A stretch of 64,000 nt of DNA from Heterohyrax brucei. Taxonomy: Eukaryota > Chordata > Mammalia > Hyracoidea > Procaviidae. This document shows, in pieces, positions 11,133 to 23,079 of this stretch. Both the position numbers and the translations under genes were made by a program. The notes below the pieces were generated by a model. That model did not search any database. It was not told where the DNA came from and was given only the letters and a program-made list of their open reading frames with translations. The number at the start of each line of letters is the position of its first letter. Position 1 is the stretch's first letter. The DNA is taken from NCBI GenBank assembly GCA_028571685.1, contig CM053141.1, forward strand, positions 72,339,833-72,403,832. Reading direction: 5' to 3'.

Positions 11133-11654
11133 TACGAGGTCTGACAATTAAGTCCGTGAACTTAATTGTTCTAAATTCTACATACCTCATTGTTGAATAT
11201 CACTACAGTCACCTTGGAAGTCCTCCCGTTGAGAAGCTATGCACCGATGCCAGCACCTAGTCCACCCTTCAAAGCAATTTTGGAACTCTTTTTTTGTGGA
11301 ATGGCCAGCAGAGCTGTCATGGTATTACCCTTGATACCTTGAATGTCATCCAAATATTGAAAAGAAGACATTTGGATGACATTCAAGATATCAAGAATAT
11401 TGAAAAGAAGACATTTGGATGACATTCAAGATATCAAGGGTAATACCATGACAGCTCTGCTGGCCATTCCACAGAAATGATAGCCATTCCACAAAAAGAG
11501 TTCCCAAATTGCTTTGAAGGGTGGACTAGGCACCGGTGTCGGTGTACAGCTCCCCAAGGGGAGTACTTCAGAGGTGACCGTAGTGATATTCAGCAATGAA
11601 GTATGTTGCACTTTTTCTAGGATGAGTTTGCCAGCTTAAGTGACAGTCTTCATA
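11133..11654. mobile_element. Palindromic (fold-back) mariner element
   Basis: The element is bounded by TA dinucleotides (11,133-11,134 and 11,653-11,654). The left end 'cgaggtctgacaattaag' and the right end, read in reverse as 'tgaagactgtcacttaag', are imperfect inverted terminal repeats. Inside, 11,181-11,356 and 11,413-11,607 are inverted copies of the same sequence. Each arm, read outward from the centre, encodes the C-terminal part of a mariner transposase ('DIKGNTMTALLAIP'-like). Both ends therefore derive from the 3' end of the transposon. The right arm also has a 20-bp internal duplication near 11,462-11,497. The element has no N-terminus or catalytic core. Confidence 0.8.
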
Positions 11655-11675
11655 TTTTCCAATCATATAGTTTAG

Positions 11676-11699
11676 TAAAAAAAAAAAAAAAAAAAAAAG
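11676..11699 (+). repeat. Poly-A run
   Basis: About 22 consecutive A lie between the mariner and an L1 3' end. Confidence 0.8.
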
Positions 11700-12320
11700 T
11701 ATCTGAAGTATTTAAACTAATCAGAGTGATATAACTGCTTGGGAAAACAGTTTGGCAGTTACTTGAAAAGTTAAACATAAACCTGCCAAATTAAACCATC
11801 CTCCTTTAAGTATTTATCCAAGATAAATGAAAGCATAAATTAATAAAAACACTTGAACCAGAATGCTCATAGCAATTCTATTTATGATAGCAAAAATATT
11901 GAAGCAACCCAAATGTTCATCAAGAGGTGAACAGATAAATCAAGTGCAGTATATCCCTATAACAGAATATTACTTGGCAATACAAAAGAAGGAACTGTTG
12001 GTACAATGAAACAACATGGATGAATCTCAAAACCAGACCAAAACCAGATGGAAAAAAAAGAACATATAGTTCAATTATATATTTACATGAAATTGTTTAA
12101 ATATGCAAATGAATCTATAGTAACAGAAAGCAGGTCAGTTGTCTGGAGACATAAGGAAACTTTTATGGCTGGTGATTATGTTCATTAACTTGATTGTGGT
12201 GATGGTTTCACAGATGTATGTATATGTCATAGTATATCATGACATATGATTTTAAGTATATGCTGATTATGTTATTTTAGTGATAGCTCAATAGAGCTGT
12301 AAAACAGTGTTTGTAGTTTA
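11700..12320 (+). mobile_element. L1 3' end, sense
   Basis: Classic L1M 3' ORF2/3' UTR blocks occur in order: 'ttgggaaaacagtttggcag', 'tatttatccaagataaatga', 'gcaacccaaatgttcatcaa', 'acaacatggatgaatctcaa' and 'atggctggtgattatgttca'. It is diverged, with no open frame. Confidence 0.85.
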
Positions 12321-13230
12321 TATGAAAGAAAGATAATAAACAAGATGAGCAAAGATATACCTTCTCCAGAGTGTTGCCCAGTTCACATAACAGAAGGTGA
12401 GGCAAATATCAGAAGGTATGATTCTTTTGCATTAGTTAATCTTTTCTGTCTACCACCAACTCCTCTGTGTCTCACCTTCTGACCCCAACGTCTGATCGAT
12501 CATAAAGTGTGCTGTTACTAAATAAGACATATTTTGATTCATTTTAGATATTTTGAACTTGTATTGATGCTTTTTCTTCTCGATTAAAGTAGGGATTCTG
12601 GTATAGGGCAGGAGAGAGGGGAAAACTCTGAAAATGAAGCTGACAGAGAGTAATTATTAATGAAGCGGGTAGCAGTAGCTGGGAGTTAGAATCTGAATTC
12701 GGAATTGCAAGTTGAAGAAAAGGAAGGACACTTTGTCTTTCTAGAGAAACAGGATTAAGGAGGGGAGGGTAATAAAGAAGATGGGCCATCACTTAGTAAA
12801 TGATCTTTTTCTGGGACATTAGAGAAGTCCTCAGATGAAGATAAGATGTGGCAAAGGGTTGAGAACGTGGAGAGTTTAGAAAATTCCCATGGACATCAAT
12901 AAGGAATCAACAAGAAGTAGGAAAAAAGTGCTGAATAGCAAAGCAGCAGCATACAAACCCATCTCACATGAATTTTGGTGGAATCCACCCATGCAGTCTT
13001 TATAAGTAAGTAAATAAATAATCTAGAGATCTTGACAGTTGTTCTCAGCCAGATAAATTATTACAATAAGGATAATCAAGCTTTGTTTACTTAAACTGTT
13101 CACTCACAAATTTTCAAATACCTTTAACAATGTATATGTCTACAGGTGTTTACTGTACTATGTAAGCAGCTGAGTATTTTTACAACTGACCATAGGTAAA
13201 GCTATTGTAATAATATTACCTATTACTGTC
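12321..13230. other. Single-copy stretch
   Basis: No gene or repeat is recognised in about 900 bases. Confidence 0.45.
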
Positions 13231-13234
13231 TGAT

Positions 13235-13350
13235 TACAACGTGACAAGTGCTGTTATAGGTCCTTTAAGTATATTAACTTATTGAATCCTCATAACCACA
13301 CAGTTACATACTTTACCAAGTGAAAACATAAGCACAAAGATATTAAAAAA
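13235..13350 (-). mobile_element. MIR, antisense, partial
   Basis: 'acaagtgctgttataggtcc', 'aacttattgaatcctcataa' and 'agtgaaaacataagcacaaa' follow the antisense MIR order. Confidence 0.6.
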
Positions 13351-13351
13351 A

Positions 13352-13492
13352 CAAAACAAACCAACTCAGTAACCTACAGAACAGAGTAGAACTGTCCCAT
13401 GGAGTTACTAAGGGGCACATGGCAGATTTGAACTGCACACCTTCTGCTTAGCAGCCATGGAACTTAACCACTATACCACCAGACATTTAATA
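13352..13492 (-). mobile_element. AfroSINE, antisense
   Basis: The reversed body reads 'cagagtagaactgtcccatg' and 'gcagatttgaactgcacacc', and the reversed head reads 'aacttaaccactataccacc'. Confidence 0.85.
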
Positions 13493-13582
13493 AATGCCAA
13501 AGCTAGCATTAAAATATTTTAGCTCTAATATGTTCCTAACTTCTACAATATAATGCTTCTTATTATGTTATATTAAGTCATA

Positions 13583-14073
13583 CGGTACATATGATGATTA
13601 AGATTGTGTGTCTAATTGGCTGGGCCAGAATTCTCAGTGTTTTGACAGGCATATAATGTTATGATCACTTCCATGTTGAGATTTGACGTGTGATCACCTC
13701 TGTGGTGGGATCTGTTGTGAGTAGTCAGTCAGTGGAAAAGGACGTTCCTTGGATTTGTGGCCAGTATCCAATGTAACTGAACATTCTGGCAAGACTCTTA
13801 AGTTTTTGCTTGCTCTGGAACCTGTAGCTGGCTCCTGTTCATCTGCCCTCTGGTTCTCAGGACTTAAGCTAGCAGTTTACCTACAGCCTTGCCTGTCAAT
13901 CTTCACAGTCTGTGAGCAAGAGCCCTGCTCTCTGACCTGCAAGTCTTGGGTTCACCTGCCCCTCTGACTACATGGGTCAGGAGGAGCTTCTATCACAACC
14001 TGCAGATTAGGGAGGTTCCAGCCTTTACAACAGTGTGAGCCATTCTCTGATAAAAACCTCTCTCTCTCTCCAT

Positions 14074-14104
<31 letters not shown>

Positions 14105-14151
14105 AACTTCACTGGTTCTACTTCTCTAAAGAACCCAGACTAAGACAATAT
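13583..14151 (+). mobile_element. LTR-like dispersed repeat carrying a CT/CA microsatellite
   Basis: It starts 'atgattaagattgtgtgtct' followed by 'aattggctgggccagaattc', and ends 'ttcactggttctacttctct' plus 'aaagaacccagac'. An antisense relative with the same start, the same 'gtgagccatt...ctctctctc' block and the same end lies at 57,735-58,385. Its length and simple-repeat-bearing 3' side resemble an ERVL-MaLR-type LTR. The family name is uncertain, and there is no coding sequence. Confidence 0.55.
14058..14100 (+). repeat. (CT)n(CA)n microsatellite
   Basis: About 6 CT units are followed by about 13 CA units, inside the 3' part of the LTR-like element. Confidence 0.95.
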
Positions 14152-15160
14152 ATTGTGCCATGTATTACAATTACAGTGAACACATAGGACTCATGGGATA
14201 AAATCAGAAAGCAGCTTCATTTTTGTCTCGCACCGTCTGTTTCTGTTTATGCAGGTGGTCTTTTTTCCCTATACCTGAATGAAGTTTAGGGCAATTTCAT
14301 GATGTTTCCATTCACCCTTAATAACATAACAGCCTGCAATCAGGGATGTGCACGTAACGTTCACGGTAATCACCAAATGTAAAGTTCACCACAAATACTT
14401 CTTTTTCCAAAGGCAGGCATAAAACAGACTAGCAGTCTTCAGAGGTGGTGGTGGAAGAGGTGTTTGACTCTCTCTCTATTCCCAGCGTTGCACTTCTACC
14501 TTTCCACTCGTATCTTGCTAGCTGATTTCTATCCCCGTCTCACAGAATCAAAAGAAGGATGAAGAGAGAGGTAAAGTAATAGGAAATGCTTTACCTAATT
14601 AGCAACATGTGATATTAGTTTTCTCTGGCTGTGGTAGCAGTTTAAAGCTGAATATCTCTTAGAGCACCTTGGTCTACTTTGTGTTTGTCCGTTTTTGCAT
14701 TCCTTAATCTCTCCCCCTCCCCAGGGATATCTTAACTGCAGTTTCCCTGAATGAGGCAAGTCCAGCTGATCATTGGCTCCTTCTGCAATCTGAACGTCTG
14801 TGACAGTTTCCTTCTATGTGGGTCTTTTCACCTCTCTGGGTGTCTGTCTTGGGATGACCCTGTGCAGATGGTCCTTTTCACTGAGCTAGTTCTATGAGAA
14901 ACACTTCAACATCCTTTGCCCTCACCAATTGCATGGTCCAGGCCACTAACACAGCCACCTCTCCTTTGCTTACCCATCAAAACAGCCACCCTTCCTCTTT
15001 ATCACATTTTACATTTTCCAGAAGAAATCGAGGAGGTCAAAAGCACATCTCTACTGAGACCAGTAGACTACAGAGAACACATACAAAGCTCTTGAAAGCT
15101 TGACTTTAGGGGAAATTGAAAGCAGCTCCCACTCTCCATCGTGATGAGATAGATTGGTAC
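14152..15160. other. Single-copy stretch
   Basis: No gene or dispersed repeat is recognised. 14,600-14,660 ('gatattagttttctctggct') faintly resembles the end of the LTR-like families. Confidence 0.4.
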
Positions 15161-15164
15161 AACA

Positions 15165-15295
15165 GCTGTAATCATCAACACAAACATGCTGTGGTTGTGC
15201 GGATGACACCAGACCCAGGCAAATTTTTGTTCTGTTGTACATAAGGCATTCATGAGTTGGAGTTGGCTTGACAGCTACTATCTCTCTACAGATCA
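15165..15295 (+). mobile_element. SINE/RTE tail fragment
   Basis: 'ttttgttctgttgtacataa' followed by 'catgagttggagttggcttg' and 'acagct' matches the 3' end shared by AfroSINE and RTE. The upstream part is too diverged to place. Confidence 0.55.
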
Positions 15296-15302
15296 ACTGG
15301 TG

Positions 15303-15440
15303 TGTGTGTTTAAAAAGCTTGATCCCTGGGTTCTATCTTGGAACTGTGGAATCAGAATCTCCAGTGGCATAATAGGGACCTCCAAATTTGTATGCTTAAC
15401 AGTGTCCGGCTGAGTCTTCTAAGCAGACAAGTGTGGGAAA
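15303..15440 (-). mobile_element. MER5A-type fragment
   Basis: 'gtggaatcagaatctccagt', then 'gtatgcttaacagtgtccgg' and 'tctaagcagacaagtgtggg', resembles one side of MER5A. The termini are partial. Confidence 0.5.
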
Positions 15441-15624
15441 CAATGGGCTAAAGGAAAAAGAAAAAAAGAAAGGAACTGCACCAGGACAGGTTTGCTGGCA
15501 TTTGACTTGAGCTTATGAAGCAACTTGAGCCTCGGAAGTTCAGGTTTAAGACCAGTGTTGTAATATTGTTGGAACTTTGCCCAGAGCCAACAGAGCAAGA
15601 CGAGTGAGAGTTTTATCTGTGGAG

Positions 15625-15785
15625 GCTGAAGTCTACCCTGAGGTGCCCATGAAGAAAGACCCAGTGGCCTGCTTCTGAAAAGTCAGCCATTGAAAACCGT
15701 ACAGAGTCCAGTTTTACTCTGGCGCACGTGGGGTAGCCATGAGCCAGAATCAGCTTGACAGCAGTTGGTTTCCTGGTGATATTGC
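15625..15785 (+). mobile_element. AfroSINE variant with 'agccattgaaaa' block
   Basis: 'ggcctgcttctgaaaagtca' plus 'gccattgaaaaccgtac' is followed by 'agttttactctggcgcacgt' and the tail 'catgagccagaatcagcttg'. The same block occurs at 36,680-36,862, and related forms occur at 25.4 and 28.2 kb. It marks a distinct subfamily. Confidence 0.75.
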
Positions 15786-18700
15786 AGGGCAGGGAGGCTG
15801 ATGATAACACCTGTGTGAGGCGAAAATAGTTCAAAAAAGTAGGAGGGTCGGGAAGACCACAAAGCTGCCCTCCCGCTCATCCAGATGGCCTCGTTCATTC
15901 TGCATTCACTGCATCTGGATTCCCTAAAGGGCCCCGCCCCTCTCCTGGCCTTCAACCATCCACCTGATCCTATCCACCAGAATATTAAGGGTGGGAAAGG
16001 AGAAAGAAATGCCAAGCCAGTGTGCCATCTGTGCCAAAGTTGTAACTACCTTGGGTTCTATTCCTTCAGAGAAGTATTATTGTTAAAGGATTTTTTGGAC
16101 CAAATGAGGCCAGCTACTAACCTCCAGGGACACTGATTTGTGCCAGGAAGATAGCATAAGTTTGGAAAATTGCTCACATCACAGGCCTTCAAATCTCAGG
16201 GAAAAACAGCAAAGAGGAAGAACAGAAGGTCTGAGAGGCTGTTAATTTATCAATCTGCAAATCTGGAACCAGGCCAAACTCAGTTGCTGTCAAACTGCGT
16301 ATGTGCCCACATTAAAAAGCTTTATCCCATCTCATAATGATTAGTAAAGGGACCCTTCTAGAAGTTCAACTTACAAAAATTTGTGGAGGCAAGAAGCATA
16401 AAAGTATCTAAGCAGGCTACAATTAGGGAGGGAAAAAAGTTAATATATGTAGTTATATTTCATATATCTCTTATTTATAATATGTATCGTAAGCAAATTA
16501 TTTTAGAAATTGAGACATTTTAGAACTGTTACTAAAACTAAGGAAAATGTAATTAGGGATATGGTAATAAATGGCAACCCGGCAGAGACACTGTACTAAC
16601 CACTGCATGTTGGCTCTGTCGTTCTGCCCTCACAGCAGCGCCATGAGAAGAATGACTGTCGTTACGCCCATTCCTCACACGGTGAAAGTCCTGCCTGGAG
16701 ATGCTCAGTTACTTCCCCCAAGCAGACTGCTTTCCAGAGCCCATGCAGTCCAACTCTCACTATCACTTCTAGCCATTTCATTCCCAGATTTCTTCCACTT
16801 ATGCCTCATATTCTTAAGATGCCTTCCTATTTCTGTCTACAATGACATTTCACTGCCGCACCCCACCTTATCCTGAAAGTCACTGTGGCGTCTTTCTTGT
16901 CTTTACATTGGTATTCCCAGTAAGGGTAATTTCCAGACCACAAGAGTTTATGGCTCAAGATTATTTTGTCATAAGGAGAAACGAATGAAAAGTATTACAG
17001 GCTTTATAGCTCCTATGTCATGGAATACATATTTTGTAAATAATTTCATTGTCACCCTTTGCTTAGTCAACCTCCTCCTGTCAGCAGTTAATGGCCATGT
17101 CTATTTTCTTTATGGAAAAGCAGGGATTTAAAAAATGAAGATTGATTGAGCCGCGGTATCCTCAGCTACACCTATTTATCATCACTAATTAAGCTTCTGA
17201 CTCTAACTATTTCAAAGTAATTTATAGGAACAAAATTCATTATTCACAAAAACCCACGACAGATGTCAAGGATGGAGGGTTACAGCCAGCAGGTCTCACT
17301 AATCAGCACTTTCTTTCGGCAGCTTTCCTGTTGCTCTGTTTCTGCCATTTCTCCCTGATCTTCCAGAATCACTGTTCACAGCAAGTCTTAACAGAGAAAG
17401 CTGAAGGCAGTCTTCAAAGAAATGACAAGCCTCCATCACTTAGTTCTTTCAAATTTCAAATAAAAGATCAAAAGTAAGAATTTATTCACCTTACTTCCAT
17501 CAGAGAGAATTTTTTTCAAAAGAATTATCAGCGACACAAGTGAAATTGCTCTGTTGAATTATCTAAATGGGTCGCTAAGCTCCCTGCTGCAGTGGTAATG
17601 AAGTAGCCGATGTGACATTCCTCCTCAGAGATGTTTTGATCATTCTTAAAGTGATTGTCTCTTTCTATATCTTGTCTACTAACAATGGAAGTATCTTCAT
17701 TGACATCCTAAAGCAGGAAGATTTCTAATAGGTTATAATAAAAAATTCTGTGAAATCCACTTTGGTGATGGCTTCATATATACCCTGAGTGTTGCTACCA
17801 TATGTGAGCAATTTGTCACTTAATAAGTCACTTCACCTAGATGGACTCTGCTAATTAAATCTATTAGCTATCCACTAGTGCTAAAGACAAAGATCAACAA
17901 GTTTAACACACTAGAAAGTGAATGTGTGTATGTGCATGTCTAGTTTTTCTTTAAAAAGAATGTCCATTATTGTCATTTATTTAAAGAACAACAAAGTATA
18001 TGGAGGAAATTAGATTTTATCTATGAGAACAGTGCACATGAAAATATATCTCCCTGCCACAAACAGAAATCATCTGTTTTTTTTTTCGTTGAGAATGGCA
18101 CGGGGGAAATTGTGCAAGAACAGTTAATCCCAGAGAAAATATGTCTGAAGAACATTAACTAAATCAGTATTTCTTTAATTATGCACTGCCAGCTGTCAAT
18201 CTAACTGCAAATAATAGATTAGCATTGTGTTCGAAGGTCTCTGTGTCTCTGGATTTCAAGGCTGTTCTCAACTCAGTAAGATATCCGGACTTCAAGAGCA
18301 AGAATAAAAACAGTGGACGTCTGTTTAAACCACTCCTGCTGAAGAGAGTTGCCTGGTTTTTTTCTCCCTATGTCCTTAGAAAAAGATATTGGATAATGAA
18401 ATGCTGGGAGATTTAGCTCAGTAAAGCTCTGTGAATGTATACTCAACCAAAAAAAAAAAAAAGTTACTAACCAGGAACATGAAAACATTCACTGTATTGC
18501 ATGCGGAGTATTACAGAACAAACAAAACACCTCATCTCTCAAGCAAGAAACAAGTGTCCTGGAGTTAAGTGAGTCCTCTGAAACTGAAAGAAGTTAGACT
18601 TCTACAACTAGGAAGATGTATTAACCTGTAGCATCATTCTCGTAGTAACAGGACTATAAATCTTTGGTTTACAGGACTTGGCTTCCAAGAAACACATCAA

Positions 18701-19290
18701 GTGAATCAGAAATGGCACATTATCATTGACTATATGAACTCTTTTGGAAATAAGTTCCAAAATTTAGTTCCACTGGTTAGAATGAGTCAAGGTCAGTGCT
18801 TGAAATCTTGCCTGAACAATTAGTTACCCTTGATCATATGCCCAAATAAGTGAGGACTGGGCTAGACAACAGGGAATGGTGAGGACTGTGGCAACCTGGA
18901 GAGCTCAGGCTCCATCTAAAAGGATGAGTTGCTATTCAATCTCAGCCTTGCTGCAAGAGGGATTATGGGCCCAGTATTATCACATCTTCTGATTTTACAA
19001 GGAGAGCCAGAAATGTGAGTCTTTTATGTTAAAAAACATATAATTTTTTTGTGTTCAATTAATTCAAACATATTAAAGCACTGTGAGGACATCAGTGCAT
19101 ATCTGTTGCTGCACCTGTCCCCAGTTTGTAATCCCTGCCTTAACCTCTAGTTTTAGCTAGTTCATTAGCAAATGATTAACTTTGCATTCAGGACAGCAGA
19201 AAGAGCTGTGAATGCATCAGTATGAATCCATCACTACCTGTGGGAAAGCACCTCAGCTACCTTCAGGTCTTCTTAACCATGGGTCAGTAA
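15786..19290. other. Repeat-poor block
   Basis: About 3.5 kb contain almost no recognisable transposable elements, apart from a probable antisense MIR piece near 16,580-16,700 and a short poly-A near 18,450. 17,100-18,250 is AT-rich with several TAATTA-type motifs. No gene is recognised. Short open frames near 15,690-16,140 and 16,570-16,880 lack splice or codon support. Confidence 0.5.
16580..16700 (-). mobile_element. Possible MIR piece, antisense
   Basis: 'tctgccctcacagcagcgcc' followed by 'cattcctcacacggtgaaag' fits a diverged antisense MIR. Confidence 0.35.
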
Positions 19291-19294
19291 GTAT

Positions 19295-19748
19295 ACTGAA
19301 TGCTGGCCCCAAAATTTTGTCCATGCCCTATGCCCCAGAACCTGTCAATGTGATCTCATCTGGAAAAAGAGTCTTTTTCAAATGCAATTAAGTTAAGGAT
19401 CTCAAGTTGGGATCATCTTGGATTTTCTTTCTGGGCCCTAAATCCAATGATAAGTGTCTTGATAAAAGACAGGCAAAGAAGAGAAACGAAGAAGGGGAGA
19501 AGTCCACATGAAAACAGAGAAAGAGGTTGGAGTTACACAGCCACAAACCAAACAATGTGCGGGGCCACCAGAAGCTGGAAGAGTCAAGGAAGTATTCTCC
19601 TCTGGAGCATCCAGAGGGACAGTGGCCCTGCTGATGTCTGGACTTCAGATTCTTGCTCTCCTAAACTGTGGCAATGAGCTTCTGTTCTTTCAAGCTACTG
19701 AGTTTGTGATCATTTGTTACAGCAGCCCTGAAATACTAATACAGATCA
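19295..19748 (+). mobile_element. MLT1-type ERVL-MaLR solo LTR
   Basis: Blocks occur in LTR order: 'gccccagaacctgtcaatgt', 'ttcaaatgcaattaagttaa', 'gggccctaaatccaatgata', 'ccaccagaagctggaagagt', and the end 'acagcagccctgaaatacta' followed by 'atacaga'. It is an old mammalian solo LTR with no internal viral genes. Confidence 0.85.
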
Positions 19749-21585
19749 GTGACATCATCTTTCTAAACAAGGGCATCGATAAGCACCCACCCCCTGACAC
19801 TCAAAGGTACCACTGAGGATGGCTGTTTTATCAAGAATTTGTGCAAAAAATTAAAGATTATCTTCTCCTCCAACTAAACTCCAAGCTTTGTGACAGCAAA
19901 CCTCACATAACCCACTGAGAAAACTAATCTTCAGGGTAAAGTATCATTGAAGAGACACATTCAAAACCAAGCACATTTAGGCCACTTGCTGCCCGCTCCA
20001 GAGAGGATAGAATGAAGAGAAGTGTCACCAAGTCTTAATTTTAACTGATGATAATTGTTCTTGGTTTCTTTTCTGCAAATTGAACATGAGGGCTCTACCC
20101 AAGACAATTTTGATTGAGCCGAAAGTTTCTGAGGTAATGGCCATTTTCTACATTCTAGAACTCTAACTAAATGTAAGTTTAAAAACCAAAGCCGACACAG
20201 TAAATTACACAAAGAAAAATAAATGAGATCCATGAGAGGCTGCTTCATGGTAAGATTGTTCCACCTATTTATCTCTCCTTCTCAGGTAAGCATTTGAATC
20301 ACTTGTGCTGTCCTCAAAAACTGTTTCCCCTAAAGCCAACTAGAGTAATAGGGTATTATTTCAAGTTTTGCTAGTGTTGTGGTCTCAGGAAAGAGAAAAA
20401 ATACAGGCAATCAATCACACACATAGACATTTTGTAGTTTTGGAGCCGTGTCTTGCAAAAAGCCTGATTTATGATGTGACTATAAAGCCCCATGAAGCCA
20501 GAATCCACTTCTCAATTTTTAAAGTCTTTTGTGCCTTTTTTAAAGGCTTTGTTTGGTTAGTTTATTCAATGTCTGTGCACACTTCTATTTGTCAGGGTGC
20601 CAGGCCTTGGAATGAATAAGAGACACACCTTTCTTTCAAGGAAGTCCTCATCTGGTGGGAGGAACAGACATGACATAAAATAATCACAGAGCCAGAAAAC
20701 GAGAGATGCACCAGAGACATATGTGCAATGCTACGGAAGTCAAGGAGAGGGTATCAAGATGAACTGAAGACAGTGCCACAGAAGACACCACCTGGAGCTG
20801 GGTCTTAAAACATCATTCAGTGTGAGGTGGCTAAGGGTGTTCCAGCAGAGAAAACAACGTGGGTAAAGATACAGAGACATCAGAACAGGAACCCGGCATG
20901 CTCAGGACATGGACAGAAATTCCAGATGATTTGGGGGGCAGCTATATGGAGTGTGGAGAAAGGTTCACTGTCCTCTTGCCAAGTTTCTCCCCTGGTGATC
21001 TCAGCCTCAGTCCTCTCCACCCTGTTCCTCTCTTGGCTGAAGCTGTCAGTACCACCTGCCTGCACCTCCACATTAATTTCACAGAGCCTCAAATTTCACT
21101 CTGCTCCATATTGCCACGTAAGGATCATAAAAATGGAAGTTGGATCTTAGGACTCTGTAATTCAAAACTTACTGGTCCATTCCTAGTACTTCTAAGACCC
21201 AGGCCCAATTCAGCCCAGCCCTGCCCTCGCAGGCCCAGCTCCTAGGTCACACTCACCCCCAGTGCCATCTGCAGTTAGCACTGCAAACGTGTCCCCACAC
21301 ATGTCATGCCTTGGTCTGGGCCATTTATTCTGCCCAGAATGCAGGTACCCCATCTTGTTGAGAGATAGTAGAGCAGCATGGTGAACGTTACTGACTCGTG
21401 ATAACTGCTCTGCTTTGAATCTTGGCTGTCTCATTCAGTTGTTGTGTTGCCTTAAATGTAACACTTGACCTTCCTTATCTGAGTTTTCTCATTGGTGCAA
21501 TGAGGACTGTACCGCTGACCCAAAAGTATAAAGATAAAATTAGTCAGTATTGTAAAGTACTTGCGACATTGCCTAATATATGAAT
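19749..21585. other. Mostly single-copy; weak L2/MIR traces
   Basis: 20,790-20,890 ('gtgttccagcagagaaaaca') resembles an L2-type piece. 21,375-21,570 ('tcttggctgtctcattcagt' then 'ttatctgagttttctcattg') resembles a sense MIR. Open frames at 20,827-21,245 overlap each other on both strands and show no conserved motif, so they are not called as genes. Confidence 0.4.
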
Positions 21586-21589
21586 GCTT

Positions 21590-22835
21590 TTCTTTTTTCT
21601 CTTTTAATTTACTTTTTTTTAACTGAAATGAAATTCTTACAACATAAAATCAACCATTCTAAAATGAACAATTTAGTGACATTTAGCATATTCACAGTGT
21701 TCTACAATCACAACTTTTATCCTGTTTCAAAATATTTTTGTCATCCCAAAAGAATGTCCTATGCCCATTAAGTAGACACTGTCCACCCCCCATCACAGTC
21801 CTGGTAACCATTAATCTGCCATCTCTCTCTGTGAATTTGCTTATTCTGGAAATGAATGAAATTATACAGTAGGTGACTGTCTTCATTATCCAGTACTGTT
21901 ATAACAAAAATACCATAAATGGATAACTTTAACAATTTGTTTTCACACAGTGCACATAACTACAAGTCCAAATTCAAGGTGTTAGCTCTAGAGGAATGCT
22001 CTCTCTCTCTCGGCTGTGCGGAAACATCCTTGTCTTTTTGAGTTTCTGCTCCTAGTTGCTCTTCATGTGGCTCAATATTTCTCTTGCCCCAATTCTACTT
22101 CTCTTGCTTGTTTAATGTGTTTAATATTTAAAAAGAGATTGACTCAATACATACACTACATTAACTCTGCCTCGCTAACATAATGAAGACAATGCATTCC
22201 CAAATGGGATTGTAACTACAGGCATAAAAGGATAGAAAATACAACAGAAGTTTGGGGGGGTGGGGTACAATTGAATCCTTAACAATGAACTTTTGTTTCT
22301 GCCTTCTTTTACTGAGCATGTTTTCAAGGTTCATCCGTGTGGTAGCATGTATCAGAACTTCATTCTTTTTTATGGTTGAATAATATTCCATTACACATAC
22401 ATACCACACATTGTTTATTCATTCATCTGTTAATGGACATTTGGATTGTTTTTACTTTTTGACTTTTGTAAACTATACTGCTATGAATATGTGTGTACAT
22501 GTTTTTAATTCTTTTTTAATTCTTTTAGTTTTTAATTCTTTTAGTCATATACCTAGAAGGGGAATTGCTGGAACACATAGTAATTCTACATATAAGTTTT
22601 TGAGTAGCTGCCAAATAGTTATTCTCAGAGATTGCACCATTTTCCATGCCTACCAGCAATGCATGTGGGTTCCAATTTCTCCACATTCTTCCCAATACTT
22701 ATTATTTTCATTTTATTATTATAATTATAGTCATCCTAGTGGCTGTGAAGTGGTATCTCATTGTGGTCTGGGTTGGCTTTTCCCTAGTGACCAATGATGT
22801 CTAGCATCTTTCATGTGCCTATTGGCCATGGTAAA
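21590..22835 (-). mobile_element. L1 3' end, antisense, split by an LTR-like insertion
   Basis: This is the reversed L1 3' region: 'ataaaatcaaccattctaaa', 'ccattaatctgccatctctc', then after the insertion 'tggttgaataatattccatt', 'ggggaattgctggaacacat' and 'tctcattgtggtctgggttg'. The insertion at 21,878-22,290 separates two parts that are normally continuous. No ORF survives. Confidence 0.85.
21878..22290 (-). mobile_element. MaLR-like LTR, antisense (third copy), nested in L1
   Basis: It is related to 4,083-4,600 and 9,300-9,790 through 'ccagtactgttataacaaaa', 'agtccaaattcaaggtgtta', 'ctctgcctcgctaacataat' and the end 'ggggtacaattgaatcctta'. It inserted into an already present L1, so it is the younger of the two. 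Confidence 0.6.
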
Positions 22836-22839
22836 CTCT

Positions 22840-23075
22840 GTTTAAATGTTAGCTATTCTAATTATTGCCTCTGGTGAACTATCATTTACAGTGGAAGACT
22901 TAGGCCAAGCATTACTTCTTCTGAGGCTCCGCTCACCTTCAGTAGAGTTCTCCTCACCCTATTTCATGTTCCCACTGGACTATCGCACCAATTAATATTT
23001 ATATGTTTAATTATTGGTTGCTTCTTCCGTGAATCTGTGACTCATTGAAACCAGAGACTTCTTTCTCATTAGAGA
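22840..23075. other. Single-copy stretch
   Basis: Nothing recognised. Confidence 0.4.
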
Positions 23076-23079
23076 TTAA

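Noticed and set aside
15683..16015. 110-codon open frame, minus strand
   Set aside because: It runs into an AfroSINE variant and has no recognisable domain.
20859..21245. 128-codon open frame, plus strand, with overlapping frames on both strands
   Set aside because: No motif, no splice context and low-complexity composition. Part of it overlaps a possible old L2 piece.
19295..22290. Endogenous retrovirus with internal genes between LTR-like copies
   Set aside because: The LTR at 19.3 kb and the LTR-like repeat at 21.9 kb are different families in opposite orientation. The DNA between them shows no retroviral coding sequence.
22411..22797. 128-codon open frame, plus strand
   Set aside because: It is antisense to an L1 3' end. 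L1 3' regions give such frames by chance.
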